Below are positions 1 through 9,213 of a DNA stretch of 64,000 bases, in pieces. The notes beneath the pieces were generated by a model that saw only the letters and a program-made list of their open reading frames with translations, ran no database searches and had not been told where the DNA came from. This DNA comes from Pseudotabrizicola sp. (lineage in GTDB: Bacteria; Pseudomonadota; Alphaproteobacteria; Rhodobacterales; Rhodobacteraceae), in assembly GCF_030656345.1 (NCBI RefSeq), contig NZ_JAUSNR010000036.1:44710-108709 (forward strand), read 5' to 3'. Position 1 is the stretch's first letter. Every line of letters begins with the position of its first letter. The position numbers and the translations under genes are program-made.

Positions 1-42
1 GCAGGAACTGGCCCGGGAAATTCTGATGCAGGAACAGAATCC

Positions 43-1656
43 TCATGCCCCGGCCTGCGACGCTTCCCCCGGCGGTTTGCCAAAGGCGGCCAGCATCAGG
101 GCGCGGGTGTAGTCCGATTGCGGCGCATCGAACACAGCGCGGGCATCGCCCGATTCCACCACATCGCCCGCTTTCATCACCATAACCTTATGCGAGAGCG
201 CCCGCACCACGCGCAGATCGTGGCTGATGAAGATATAGGCCAGCCCCCATTTGCGCTGCAGATCGCGCAGCAGATCGACGATCTGAACCTGCACCGTCAT
301 ATCCAGCGCCGATGTGGGTTCATCCAGCACCACCAGCTTTGGCCGCAAAATCATGGCGCGGGCGATGGCGATACGCTGGCGCTGACCGCCGGAGAATTCA
401 TGTGGGTAGCGGGCCATGGTGGCGGGGTCCAACCCCACCTCTGCCATGATGGCCGCGACCTTTTCGCGCGAGGTGGCGGGGGTATCTGTGCCGTACAGCG
501 CCAGCCCTTCAGATATGATCTGTTCCGCTGTCATGCGCGGCGACAGGCTGCCGAACGGGTCCTGAAACACCACCTGCATATCCCGGCGCACCGGACGCAG
601 GGCAGAGCCTGACAACGCCGAAATGTCGCGGCCCAAAATCACCACCGGCCCGGTCGATGGCACCAGCCGCAGGATGGCCAGCGCCAGCGTGGTCTTGCCG
701 GACCCGCTTTCGCCGACAATGCCCAGCGTCTCGCCCGCGCGGACTGACAGCGTGGCATCGTTCACCGCCTTTACATGGCCCACGGTCTTGCGCAGGAAAC
801 CGGCTGTGATCGGGAACCAGACCCGCAGGGATTTGGTGCTGACCACTTCTGGCGTATCTGCCGGTACAGGGTCAGGCAGGCCAGTCGGCTCTGCCGCCAG
901 CAGTTTTCGGGTGTAGGGGTGCTGCGGGTTGGCGAAAATCTCGGCCGTCGGCCCCTGTTCGACAATCTCGCCGCCCTGCATCACGCAGACCCGGTCGGCG
1001 ATGCGGCGCACGATGCCAAGATCATGGGTGATGAACAACATGCTGAGGCCCTCGGACCGTTTCAGATCAGCCAGCAGGTCCAGGATTTGCGCCTGAATGG
1101 TGACATCCAGCGCGGTGGTAGGTTCATCGGCGATCAGCAGGTCCGGCCCGTTGGCCAGCGCCATGGCGATCATCACCCGTTGCCGCTGCCCGCCAGACAG
1201 TTGGTGCGGATAGGCCCCGAGACGGCTTTCGGCGTCGCGGATGCCAACCTTGTTCATCAGATCCAGAATCCGGTCGCGCGCCGCCGGCCCCGCCAGACCC
1301 TGATGCAGGGCAAGGCTTTCGCCCAATTGCCGTTCGATGGTGTGCAACGGGTTCAGGCTGGTCATCGGTTCCTGAAAGATGAAACTGATGTCATTGCCGC
1401 GCACCCGGCGCAGATCGGATTCTGACGCGCCGACCATCTGCGCGCCCTGATAGGTGACCGACCCGCTGACGATGGCGTTGTCGCCCAGCAGCCCCACAGT
1501 CGACAGCGCCGTGACCGACTTGCCGGAACCTGATTCGCCCACCAGCGCCACGGTTTCGCCGTTGCCCACGGTGAAGGTCACGCCCTTGACCGCGTCAATC
1601 ACCCGTCCGTCCTGACGGAAGCTGATCTTCAGATCCTTGACCGCAAGCACGCTCAT
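43..1656 (-). CDS. yejF: Oligopeptide/microcin-type ABC transporter, fused ATPase (YejF)
   Basis: ATPase subunit of an inner-membrane importer for peptides. The 537-residue protein carries two complete ABC cassettes in tandem. The first has Walker A GESGSGKS near residue 40 and signature LSGGQRQR near 153. The second repeats Walker A GESGSGKT and signature FSGGQRQR, and ends with the DEPTSALD Walker B region. Two fused cassettes are the hallmark of YejF/GsiA-type proteins and supply both ATPase sites. The start overlaps the end of the yejE-like gene by 4 bases, so translation is probably coupled. It is last in the yejA-yejB-yejE-yejF operon. The subunit role is secure, but the substrate (peptides, microcin-like compounds) is inferred from family and gene order. 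Confidence 0.93.
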   Translation of the reverse strand: MSVLAVKDLKISFRQDGRVIDAVKGVTFTVGNGETVALVGESGSGKSVTALSTVGLLGDNAIVSGSVTYQGAQMVGASESDLRRVRGNDISFIFQEPMTSLNPLHTIERQLGESLALHQGLAGPAARDRILDLMNKVGIRDAESRLGAYPHQLSGGQRQRVMIAMALANGPDLLIADEPTTALDVTIQAQILDLLADLKRSEGLSMLFITHDLGIVRRIADRVCVMQGGEIVEQGPTAEIFANPQHPYTRKLLAAEPTGLPDPVPADTPEVVSTKSLRVWFPITAGFLRKTVGHVKAVNDATLSVRAGETLGIVGESGSGKTTLALAILRLVPSTGPVVILGRDISALSGSALRPVRRDMQVVFQDPFGSLSPRMTAEQIISEGLALYGTDTPATSREKVAAIMAEVGLDPATMARYPHEFSGGQRQRIAIARAMILRPKLVVLDEPTSALDMTVQVQIVDLLRDLQRKWGLAYIFISHDLRVVRALSHKVMVMKAGDVVESGDARAVFDAPQSDYTRALMLAAFGKPPGEASQAGA

Positions 1657-2762
1657 TGAAAGGTCTTTCGCGGGTCAAAGGCATCGCGGACGCCCTCAAA
1701 AATGAAGACCAGCAGCGACAGCATGATGGCAAAGGTGAAGAACGCGGTAAAGGCGAGCCAGGGGGCCTGCAGGTTCTGCTTGGCCTGTTGCGTCATCTCA
1801 CCCAAGGAGGGGGAGGAAGACGGCAAGCCGAAGCCCAGGAAATCGAGCGCGGTCAGCGCGCCAATGGCGCCGGTCAGGATGAAGGGCAGCAGGGTCAGCG
1901 TGGCCACCATGGCGTTGGGCAGCACATGGCGGAACATGATCACCCGGTCGGGGACGCCCAGCGCGCGGGCAGCGCGGACATATTCGAAATTGCGCGCCCG
2001 CAGGAATTCGGCCCGCACCACACCCACCAGCCCGGTCCAGCCGAACAGCACCATCAGAAACACCAGTATCCAGAAATTCATGGTGAAAATGGCCGCCACG
2101 ATGATGATGACATAAAGCGTGGGGGTGGCCCCCCAGATTTCGATAACGCGCTGAAAGATCAGGTCGGTCAGGCCGCCGAAATATCCCTGCACCGCCCCGG
2201 CGGCGATGCCGATCACAGAAGTCAGCACGGTGACGATCAGCGCAAAGCTGACTGACAGGCGGAAGCCATAGATCACCCGGGCCAACACATCACGGGCGGT
2301 GTCATCGGTGCCCAGCCAGTGCTGCGCATCGGGGGCGGACGGGGCGGCTTTGCCAATATCATTGATGGTGTTGTAGCTGTAGGGCACCGGAGCCCAGAGA
2401 ATGCGGCCGGTCTGGACCGGCTCGCCTGCGGCGGTGCCGTTCGCGGTGGCCTCGGCCAGAATGCCCTCGGGATCGTCCCAGCAGGCCTCGGACCCGGCGG
2501 CCATGATCAGGCAGCGCACCTCGACATCCTTGTACTTCGCCTCGGTCTGGAAATCGCCGCCAAAGGCGGTTTCGGGGTAGAAGCGGGCGACAGGTGCGTG
2601 CCATTCGCCCCGGAACTGCACCAGCAGCGGTTTGTCATTGGCGACCAGCTCGGCACACAGCGAGACGCCGTAAAGGATCGAGAACAGGATCAGCGACCAC
2701 CACGCGCGGCGGTTGGCCTTGAAGTTGCGCCAGCGGCGCTGGTTCAGCGGGGACAGGGCCAT
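1653..2762 (-). CDS. yejE: Peptide ABC transporter permease (YejE)
   Basis: Second membrane permease of the peptide importer, 369 residues. An N-terminal membrane anchor is followed by a long periplasmic insert (roughly residues 35-160), then the binding-protein-dependent permease core. The core has the EAA-like loop (RAARALGVPDRVIMFRHVLP) that docks on the ATPase. The start is the ATG encoding MALSPLNQRRW, because it follows the yejB stop by one base; an upstream in-frame ATG would lie inside yejB. The gene overlaps yejF by 4 bases. Family assignment rests on the large insert typical of YejE and on the operon order. Confidence 0.9.
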   Translation of the reverse strand: MALSPLNQRRWRNFKANRRAWWSLILFSILYGVSLCAELVANDKPLLVQFRGEWHAPVARFYPETAFGGDFQTEAKYKDVEVRCLIMAAGSEACWDDPEGILAEATANGTAAGEPVQTGRILWAPVPYSYNTINDIGKAAPSAPDAQHWLGTDDTARDVLARVIYGFRLSVSFALIVTVLTSVIGIAAGAVQGYFGGLTDLIFQRVIEIWGATPTLYVIIIVAAIFTMNFWILVFLMVLFGWTGLVGVVRAEFLRARNFEYVRAARALGVPDRVIMFRHVLPNAMVATLTLLPFILTGAIGALTALDFLGFGLPSSSPSLGEMTQQAKQNLQAPWLAFTAFFTFAIMLSLLVFIFEGVRDAFDPRKTFQ

Positions 2763-2763
2763 G

Positions 2764-3912
2764 TCAGCCCCTCCGCTCGAAATCAATGCGCGGATCGACC
2801 CAGACATACATCAGGTCAGACAGGATGCCGACCACCAGACCGATCAGGCCAAAGAAGAACAGCGTGCCGAAGATCACCGGATAATCGCGTTCGACCGCTG
2901 CGCGGAAGCCAAGCTGGCCAAGCCCGTCGAGGCTGAAAATCGTCTCGATGATCAGGCTGGAACCGAAGAACACCGACAGGAACAGTGCCGGAAACCCCGC
3001 GATCACGATCAGCATGGCGTTGCGGAACACATGGCCATACAGCACGCGGCTTTCCGACAGGCCCTTGGCGCGGGCGGTCATCACGTATTGCTTTTTGATC
3101 TCGTCCAGAAAGCTGTTCTTGGTCAGCAGGGTCAGCGTGGCGAAACTGGCGATGGTCGAGGCGATCACCGGCAGAGTGATGTGCCACAGGTAATCCAGCA
3201 CCTTGCCGATCATCGACAGCTGATCAAAATTGTCGGATGTCAGGCCGCGCAGCGGGAACCAGCGAAAATAGCTGCCGCCTGCGAACAGCACTAAGAGCAG
3301 GATGGCGAACAAAAAGCCGGGGATGGCATAGGCCGCAATGATCACCCCGCTGGTCCAGGTGTCGAACCGTGATCCGTCACGCACCGCCTTGCGGATGCCC
3401 AGCGGGATCGAAATGGCATAGGCAATCAGCGTCGACCACAGGCCCAGCGTCAGCGAGACGGGCAGCTTTTCCCAAACCAGTTCCAGCACGCCGATCGACC
3501 GGAAGTGGCTTTCGCCAAAGTCGAACCGCATGTAATTCCACATCATGATGAAAAAGCGTTCCCATGCCGGGATGGCTTCTTTCACACATTCGGTGGCGCG
3601 GGCAGAGGGTCTGCCGGTAAAGTCGGGTGCGCAGACAAAGCGGGCAAAGCCGAACTGTACTTCCAGCTCGGCCAGAAAACCGGGGTCAAGGCCTTGGGCA
3701 CCGACATAACCAGAATCGTTGCCCTGCTGGCCGATACCGGCATCCCCGGCCCCGCTGATTGCCTGAATGGAATCGCCACCGCCGTCGATGCGGGCAAGCA
3801 CCTGTTCAATCGGCCCGCCGGGGACGAACTGGGTCAGAGCAAAGTTGATGATCATGATCCCGATCAGCGTCGGGATGATCAGTAAGATCCGCCGGAGGAT
3901 ATAGGCGCCCAT
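2764..3912 (-). CDS. yejB: Peptide ABC transporter permease (YejB)
   Basis: First membrane permease of the importer, 382 residues, beginning [18 protein letters not shown], the usual N-terminus of DppB/YejB permeases. A periplasmic loop of about 100 residues precedes the core transmembrane domain. That domain contains the ATPase-contact loop ([21 protein letters not shown]) and ends in a RIDFERRG tail. A longer frame extends upstream to 4131, but that extension overlaps the yejA coding end and is not hydrophobic, so the ATG at 3912 is preferred. It sits 25 bases after yejA and touches yejE. Confidence 0.92.
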   Translation of the reverse strand: MGAYILRRILLIIPTLIGIMIINFALTQFVPGGPIEQVLARIDGGGDSIQAISGAGDAGIGQQGNDSGYVGAQGLDPGFLAELEVQFGFARFVCAPDFTGRPSARATECVKEAIPAWERFFIMMWNYMRFDFGESHFRSIGVLELVWEKLPVSLTLGLWSTLIAYAISIPLGIRKAVRDGSRFDTWTSGVIIAAYAIPGFLFAILLLVLFAGGSYFRWFPLRGLTSDNFDQLSMIGKVLDYLWHITLPVIASTIASFATLTLLTKNSFLDEIKKQYVMTARAKGLSESRVLYGHVFRNAMLIVIAGFPALFLSVFFGSSLIIETIFSLDGLGQLGFRAAVERDYPVIFGTLFFFGLIGLVVGILSDLMYVWVDPRIDFERRG

Positions 3913-3937
3913 GTGGCCTGCCTGCCTGTTGTTTTTG

Positions 3938-5800
3938 TTATCGCAGAACGCCGGCTGCCCGAAGCGCCTCTGCCTTTTCTGCGTTGTACCACCAGAAATC
4001 GAGTTCGCCCAGAGCATAGGGCGGCAGGGTTTCCGGGTGCTCAAACATGTTGTAATAGGCAACCGTATGGGCGTCCTTGTACCACTGCGGCACCCAGAAC
4101 CGTTCGGCCCGCAGCACCCGGTCCAGCGCATGGGTGGCGACCGTCAGATCATCCAGCGACTCCGAGGCCATGACCACGTCAATCAGCCTGTCAACGGCGG
4201 GGCTTTTCAGGCCCATGATGTTGAAGGCCGAGACATCGGCGGTGTCCGACCCGTAGAACTGCTTGAGTTCCGAGCCCGAAATGTAACTGGACCGGGCATT
4301 TCCGGTGATCATGTCGAAGCTATAGGACGGCGGGCGCGTCCGCGATTCCATCTGGGCATTGTCGACCCGGGTCAGCCTGGCATCGATGCCCAGCGCCTTC
4401 AGGTTTTCGATATAGGGGTTCATGATGCGGTCAAAGCTGGGGCTGTCGTTCAGCATTTCGACCGACAGCACCTGCCCCGCGGCGTTGCGGCGCATGCCGT
4501 CGCTGCCCACGGTCCAGCCCGCCTCATCCAGCAGGGCGCTGGCGCGGCGCAGGTTGGCGCGGTCCAGCTGCCGCTCACCCGAGGTGGCGGCCATGACCGG
4601 CTCTTCGGTCAGGATGGTGTCGGGCAGCAGCCCTTCGTCCACCAATGGCTGCAGGATGGCGGCCTCGGCCGGGGTGGGGGTTCCTGTCGCCTCCAGCCAC
4701 GTGTTTTCCCAGATGGAATTGATGCGGGCGTAAAGGCCGTAGAACAGGGTGGCGTTTGACCATTCGTAATTGAACATCAGCCCGATGGCTTCGCGCACGC
4801 GCGGGTCCTGAAACTTTTCGCGCCGCAGGTTGAACAGGAAGGCCTGACCCGAAGCCTTGCTGCCATCAGGGATTTCCGCCTTGATGATCTGGCCATTCGC
4901 AACTTCGGGGAAATCAAAGCCGGTGGCCCATTTGATCGAGCTGGCTTCATTGCGGAAGGTGTAGTTTCCGGCCTTGAACCCTTCGAAAGCGGCGTCGTAG
5001 TCGGAGTAGTATTCGATGCGGATGGTGTCGAAGTTGCTGCGACCCTTGTTCAGCGGCAGGTCAGCACCCCAATAGTCGGGGTTGCGCACCCAGGCGACCG
5101 ATTTGCCCACATCAATGCGGCCCGGCACATAGGGGCCGCTGCCCAGCATCGGGGTCATCGTGCTTTCTTCCAGGTCCAGCGCATTCGCCTCGTAATGCGC
5201 TTTGGAAATCACCGGCAGGCCGCCCATGCTGGCGGGCAGATCGCGGTAGGGCACGCCCTCTTTGAAGGTGAATTTGATGCGGTGCGGGTCCAGCACCTCG
5301 ACCGTTTCGACCTGCGTGGCCAGAACGGTGCGAAAATCGGTCAGGCCTTTGGCCAGAAAGGTTTCATAGGTGAACATCACATCTTCGGCGGTCAGTGGCG
5401 TGCCGTCAGAAAACGTCACCTCGGGGCGCAGGTTAAAGATCACCCAAGCCCGGTCTTCAGGGTATTCCAGCGTGGTGCACAACAGGCAATAGGCTGCGCC
5501 GATTTCATCTGCGGTGCCTGTCAGGATCGATTCGTAAGGGGCCGAGGACAGGCCCGCCGCACGACCTTTGACGGAATAAGGGTTCATGCTGTCGAATCCG
5601 CCAAACGCCCAGATCGAGATCTCGCCACCCTTGGGGGCTTCTGGGTTGACGTAGGGCAGATGGGAGAAGTCGGCGGGCAGCTGCAATTCGCCAAAGGTGG
5701 AAATGCCGTGCGCGGTGATCACCGTTTCCTGCGCCCAGACCGGAGCCGACGCGATCAGAGCCACACCCAGTGCTGCGCATGTGCCATATGTCTGTGCCAT
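3938..5800 (-). CDS. yejA: Periplasmic peptide-binding protein of ABC transporter (YejA)
   Basis: Solute-binding protein (SBP_bac_5 family) that captures peptides in the periplasm for YejBEF. It has 620 residues. A signal peptide of about 23 residues ends at APVWA-QE, followed by the [15 protein letters not shown] opening common to YejA-type proteins. The body shows family-5 features such as the [15 protein letters not shown] and [11 protein letters not shown] segments. It is first in a minus-strand operon followed by yejB, yejE and yejF. A candidate sigma-70-type promoter lies at 5849-5877, and a purine-rich GGGGAAGG ribosome site precedes the ATG. Ligand specificity cannot be read from sequence. 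Confidence 0.92.
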   Translation of the reverse strand: MAQTYGTCAALGVALIASAPVWAQETVITAHGISTFGELQLPADFSHLPYVNPEAPKGGEISIWAFGGFDSMNPYSVKGRAAGLSSAPYESILTGTADEIGAAYCLLCTTLEYPEDRAWVIFNLRPEVTFSDGTPLTAEDVMFTYETFLAKGLTDFRTVLATQVETVEVLDPHRIKFTFKEGVPYRDLPASMGGLPVISKAHYEANALDLEESTMTPMLGSGPYVPGRIDVGKSVAWVRNPDYWGADLPLNKGRSNFDTIRIEYYSDYDAAFEGFKAGNYTFRNEASSIKWATGFDFPEVANGQIIKAEIPDGSKASGQAFLFNLRREKFQDPRVREAIGLMFNYEWSNATLFYGLYARINSIWENTWLEATGTPTPAEAAILQPLVDEGLLPDTILTEEPVMAATSGERQLDRANLRRASALLDEAGWTVGSDGMRRNAAGQVLSVEMLNDSPSFDRIMNPYIENLKALGIDARLTRVDNAQMESRTRPPSYSFDMITGNARSSYISGSELKQFYGSDTADVSAFNIMGLKSPAVDRLIDVVMASESLDDLTVATHALDRVLRAERFWVPQWYKDAHTVAYYNMFEHPETLPPYALGELDFWWYNAEKAEALRAAGVLR

Positions 5801-5848
5801 CTGACCTTCCCCTTATCTGTCATCGCCGCTTTGATGCGGCTTTGATTC

Positions 5849-5877
5849 ATTAGGGGAAGTAAAGCGCGGATTGTCGA
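5849..5877 (-). promoter_or_regulatory. Candidate sigma-70 promoter of yejABEF
   Basis: On the minus strand TCGACA (5 of 6 matches to the -35 consensus) is followed by a 17-base spacer and CCTAAT (4 of 6 for the -10). This places transcription initiation about 40 bases before the yejA ATG. No operator was recognised. This is a consensus match only. Confidence 0.4.
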
Positions 5878-5917
5878 TGGCTCAAGTGGCGATTGCGTGA
5901 TCAGCGCAAGAATTCAA

Positions 5918-5945
5918 AACGGCCGCCCCTTGCAGAGCGGCCGTT
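5918..5945 (-). terminator. Rho-independent terminator of the cytochrome c gene
   Basis: Nine-base perfect inverted repeat AACGGCCGC...GCGGCCGTT with a 10-base loop. On the minus strand it is followed by TTTTGAATTCTT. It lies about 50 bases after the cytochrome gene stop at 5998 and before the yejA promoter, so it separates the two transcripts. Confidence 0.65.
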
Positions 5946-5997
5946 GCCGTGGATTCGGGCTTTCAGGCCATGACTCTGGCCCGGTTCAGGTGCCAGA

Positions 5998-6513
5998 TCA
6001 GTTGATGGTGCCCAGATAGGCGATCAGATTGGCGCGTTCGTCGCTGCGGGGCAGACCGGCAAAGGCCATCTTGGTGCCCGGCGCATAGCCGCGCGGGTTT
6101 TGCAGGAAGGCGTACAGGTTTTCCGGTGTCCACGTCTCGCCAGCCATGCCCATGAGCGTGGCAGAATAGGCGTAGCCGTCAGACGCCGCTTTGGCCTTGT
6201 CGACGATGCCGTCCAAATGCGGGCCAACGCCATCGGCACCATCCAGCCTGTGACAGGCGCGGCATTTTGCGAACACGGCTTCACCCGCGCCAGCATCAGC
6301 GGCGGCAAAGATTGCCTCAAAGTCGGGGGCCTCTGCCACTTCGGCCGGGGCATCGGATACGCCGGTGTCGATCACATAGGCTTGTTCATGGCCTTCACCA
6401 TGGCCGCCGCCGGTTGTGTACAGCGCGCTGGCTGCCCAGCCGCCCAGCAAAAACACCAGAAGCGAGCCGCAGACCGCCCCCAACACCTTGGTCATCGTCA
6501 TCGTGTCGAACAT
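5998..6513 (-). CDS. cycM: Membrane-anchored c-type cytochrome (c552/cy type)
   Basis: Electron carrier between the bc1 complex and terminal oxidase, tethered to the outer face of the inner membrane. The 171-residue protein has an uncleaved N-terminal membrane helix (about residues 9-31). A His/Gly/acid-rich flexible linker follows (35-75), then a class I cytochrome domain with heme motif CRACH at 84-88 and probable axial Met149 in GTKMAF. Anchor plus linker plus class I domain is the architecture of Paracoccus CycM and Rhodobacter cytochrome cy. The gene stands alone, divergent from pheA, with its own terminator. The symbol is by family resemblance. Confidence 0.82.
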   Translation of the reverse strand: MFDTMTMTKVLGAVCGSLLVFLLGGWAASALYTTGGGHGEGHEQAYVIDTGVSDAPAEVAEAPDFEAIFAAADAGAGEAVFAKCRACHRLDGADGVGPHLDGIVDKAKAASDGYAYSATLMGMAGETWTPENLYAFLQNPRGYAPGTKMAFAGLPRSDERANLIAYLGTIN

Positions 6514-6537
6514 GTCGCGCTTTCCCTTGGCATCTCT

Positions 6538-6567
6538 TTGCAGGGCTTCTACCCGCTTCCCTATACA
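6538..6567 (+). promoter_or_regulatory. pheA: Candidate promoter of pheA
   Basis: TTGCAG, an 18-base spacer and TATACA fit a weak sigma-70 promoter about 70 bases upstream of the pheA ATG, in the gap between the divergent cytochrome c and pheA genes. No attenuator leader peptide rich in Phe codons was seen. Confidence 0.35.
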
Positions 6568-6635
6568 TGTTTCAAGGTGTAGGTGCGCGACCTAATGCCC
6601 CTTTTTGTCCACGTTTATCTATCGGAGCCCGAAAC

Positions 6636-7466
6636 ATGACCGGTCGCATCGCATTTCAGGGCGAACTTGGGGCCTATTCGCATCAGGCCTGCCAGCAGGC
6701 CCGACCCGGCATGGAGGTCGTGCCCTGCACCACATTCGAGGATGTGGTCGAGATGACCCGATCGGGCGCGGTCGATCTGGGGATGCTGGCGGTCGAGAAT
6801 TCGACCTATGGCCGGGTGGCCGATGTGCACAGCCTACTGCCGAAATCGGGGCTGCATATCGTGGATGAGGCGTTTGTGCGGGTGCATGTCAACCTGCTGG
6901 GCGTGCAGGGCGCCGAGCTTGCCGATGTGCGCGAAGCGCATGGCCATGTGGTGATCCTGCCGCAATGCGCGCAGTTTCTGCGCAGCCATGGCATTGTGGG
7001 CCGTGTCAGTTCCGACAATGCCCGCGCCGCGCGCGAGGTGGCCGAAACCGGCGACAAGACGCGTGCAGCACTGGCGAGTGAGCTGGCTGCGCAGATCTAC
7101 GGGCTGAAAGTGCTGGCCCCGCAGATCGAGGATCAGAAGAACAACACCACCCGCTTTCTGGTCATGAGCCGTGACGCCGATCACAGCCGCCGCGCGCCGC
7201 AGATGGTCACCACCTTTACCTTTCAGGTCCGCAACATTCCGGCGGCGCTGTACAAGGCGCTTGGCGGCTTTGCGACCAATGGCATCAACATGACCAAGCT
7301 GGAAAGCTATATGGTCGGCGGCAGCTTCATCGCGACCGAGTTCTATGCCGATATCGAGGGCCACCCGGAAGATGAAAACGTGGCACTTGCGCTGGAAGAA
7401 TTACGGTATTTCACAAACAATATCAATATTATGGGCGTTTATCCATCAGACCGCGCGCGCGGCTGA
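6636..7466 (+). CDS. pheA: Prephenate dehydratase
   Basis: Converts prephenate to phenylpyruvate, the penultimate step of phenylalanine synthesis, in the cytoplasm. The 276-residue monofunctional enzyme opens with the IAFQGELGAYSHQA motif and contains the catalytic NNTTRF segment. A C-terminal ACT domain follows from about residue 190 and includes the ESYMVGGSF loop, normally the Phe-binding site for feedback control. There is no chorismate mutase domain, so that activity must be elsewhere. The frame is open upstream to 6267, but the extension overlaps the cytochrome c gene in antisense. The ATG at 6636 has a GGAG ribosome site (cggagcccgaaac) and gives the standard N-terminus. Confidence 0.95.
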   Translation: MTGRIAFQGELGAYSHQACQQARPGMEVVPCTTFEDVVEMTRSGAVDLGMLAVENSTYGRVADVHSLLPKSGLHIVDEAFVRVHVNLLGVQGAELADVREAHGHVVILPQCAQFLRSHGIVGRVSSDNARAAREVAETGDKTRAALASELAAQIYGLKVLAPQIEDQKNNTTRFLVMSRDADHSRRAPQMVTTFTFQVRNIPAALYKALGGFATNGINMTKLESYMVGGSFIATEFYADIEGHPEDENVALALEELRYFTNNINIMGVYPSDRARG

Positions 7467-7488
7467 CGCCGCCGCAGCCGCCGCGCGT

Positions 7489-7962
7489 TCAGCGCGGTCG
7501 CGATGCGGCAAAGCGGCTTTCCATCTCGGTCGACAGCTGTTCCATCCGATTGTTCAGCTTGGTCTGAACCCTGCCCTTGGCAAGCTTCATAGACTGCAGG
7601 AACAACCGCGCCGCAAGGGTGAGCGGCCGGACGTCGGTGTGCAGCACCATACGGGTGCGTTTGGGCGACAGCGCCAGCAGGTCGACCGACAGATCTGCCT
7701 CAAGCATGCGGCCCGCGCCGGAAAAAGCCAGCTTCGCCCCGGGTTCCTGCCCGGTCAGGCGGATATCAACCTCGCGTTGTTTTCCGCGAAACCGGAACAC
7801 CACATGCCAGCCCATGCCCACGCCGGGCGCGCGCAGCTTGTCGGTGCGGTTAACGTCGGCCCCGCGCCGCATCGCCGCGCGCTCCCACGCCTCAAGATCG
7901 GACAGCGCGGCATAGACAAAGTCGATCGGGGCCTCAATGTCGGTTCTTGATGAAAAATGCAT
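7489..7962 (-). CDS. SRPBCC-family (START-like) protein
   Basis: A 157-residue soluble protein beginning MHFSSRTDIEAPIDFVYAAL, typical of the helix-grip SRPBCC/polyketide-cyclase superfamily that binds hydrophobic ligands. Later segments (GWHVVFRFRGKQREVDIRL, LEADLSVDLLALSPKRTRM) read as beta strands of that fold. The start was placed at the ATG at 7962, since the upstream frame has no family resemblance. It converges on pheA and lies 88 bases downstream of nudC on the same strand, so it may be co-transcribed. The ligand is unknown. Confidence 0.75.
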   Translation of the reverse strand: MHFSSRTDIEAPIDFVYAALSDLEAWERAAMRRGADVNRTDKLRAPGVGMGWHVVFRFRGKQREVDIRLTGQEPGAKLAFSGAGRMLEADLSVDLLALSPKRTRMVLHTDVRPLTLAARLFLQSMKLAKGRVQTKLNNRMEQLSTEMESRFAASRPR

Positions 7963-8050
7963 GCTGCTGTCCCTGTCTGTCTGGTGGGCCGGGCGGGTTT
8001 GACTCCGCGACCCGCTCGGGCTGTTTTCGCCCGTTTGGGTGAATCTGAAG

Positions 8051-9001
8051 TCAATCCAGCCGGTCTGCAAGCCAGTTCTGAATCAGGAAATGGGCAATCG
8101 CGCCCTTTCGGGCCGGCTTAATCAGCGGGTGGGTGCTAGCCATCACCGAAACCATGTCTTCGCGCGTGACCCACAGGGCGTGTTCAATCTCATTGGGGTC
8201 AAGCGTGATGGCATCCGTCACCGCCACGGCCGCGCAGCCCAGCATCAGACTGGCGGGAAACGGCCAGGGCTGGCTGGACAGGTAACGCACGGCCCCCAGC
8301 CGGATGCCTGCCTCTTCAAACACCTCACGCCGGACGGCAGCCTCGACCGTTTCGCCGGGTTCGACAAAGCCGGCCAGACAGGAATACATGCCTTCGGGCC
8401 AGCCGGGGCTGCGGCCCAGCAGCGCGCGGTTGCCATGGGTGACCAGCATGATCACCACCGGGTCGGTGCGCGGGAAATGCTGCGCGCCACAGGCGGGACA
8501 GTTGCGTTGCCAGCCCGCCATGGCCGGAGTCGAGGCCGCACCGCATACGGCACAAAAACCGTGGCTGCGGTGCCATTGCAGAACCGCCTTGGCGGTCGCC
8601 ACCAGCTCTGCCTCGCGCGCGGCCAGACTCAGCATGGTGGCGCGCAGTTCGGCAAAGGCAAAGCTGTCGGGCAAGGCCGGGTGATGCTGTTCACTGGTGT
8701 CCAGAAAGCCCGCCTGCACCGCCTCGGCCCCCGCATCGGGCTGCCAGCCGGTGATATCGGCGGCAAAGCAGGGCCGGTCGCCGTCAAAACCCAGAAACAC
8801 CCGCACCCCGGCATGGTGCAGCACCACAGAATCGGATGTAACCCAGCCAAGACCGCCCGCCTGCACAAGCGGCTTGCCGCGCCAGATGGGAAGCACCCAC
8901 CCCCGCGCCAGCAGATCGGCCTGCGCCTGTGCGTCGCTGCGCAACTCTGCAGCACGATTCAGGCCCGAGCCGCCAAATGTCACCGTTTCCGCAAGCTGCA
9001 T
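8051..9001 (-). CDS. nudC: NAD(+)/NADH diphosphatase (Nudix, NudC)
   Basis: Hydrolyses NADH to NMNH and AMP; in E. coli the family also removes NAD caps from RNA. The 316-residue protein has the N-terminal NudC domain and a four-cysteine zinc site (CAVCG ... CPACG). The Nudix box follows (GFVEPGETVEAAVRREVFEE), then the SQPWPFPAS motif that marks NADH specificity. The start is the ATG of MQLAETVTFGG at 9001, which avoids an upstream extension unlike the family. It is divergent from the cpdB-like gene across a 212-base gap. Confidence 0.93.
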   Translation of the reverse strand: MQLAETVTFGGSGLNRAAELRSDAQAQADLLARGWVLPIWRGKPLVQAGGLGWVTSDSVVLHHAGVRVFLGFDGDRPCFAADITGWQPDAGAEAVQAGFLDTSEQHHPALPDSFAFAELRATMLSLAAREAELVATAKAVLQWHRSHGFCAVCGAASTPAMAGWQRNCPACGAQHFPRTDPVVIMLVTHGNRALLGRSPGWPEGMYSCLAGFVEPGETVEAAVRREVFEEAGIRLGAVRYLSSQPWPFPASLMLGCAAVAVTDAITLDPNEIEHALWVTREDMVSVMASTHPLIKPARKGAIAHFLIQNWLADRLD

Positions 9002-9213
9002 CGTGTTTTCCCGTCCTGCCGCGCCTTGCCGTGATGCCATGACATGACGGGCGCGTAAATCAGGGGTGGTGGGTTATTGTTAAATTGCAACGCAAGAATG
9101 TGTAGTTGTGGGGCAGATGTCTTTTTTCTACCCCCACCACTTTCCTTCGGTCTATCCAGATCTAGCATTGGGGACCGGGACTTCCGCCCCAAAACCTGAA
9201 ATCTTATACGAGT

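Noticed and set aside
2..112. Plus-strand frame open from the window edge (begins QELAREILMQEQN)
   Set aside because: Could be the 3' end of a gene converging on yejF, but it overlaps the yejF coding end by 70 bases and has too little sequence to judge.
7449..7488. GC-rich inverted repeat at the pheA / SRPBCC convergent junction as terminator
   Set aside because: Imperfect, overlaps the pheA end and has no T-tract on either strand.
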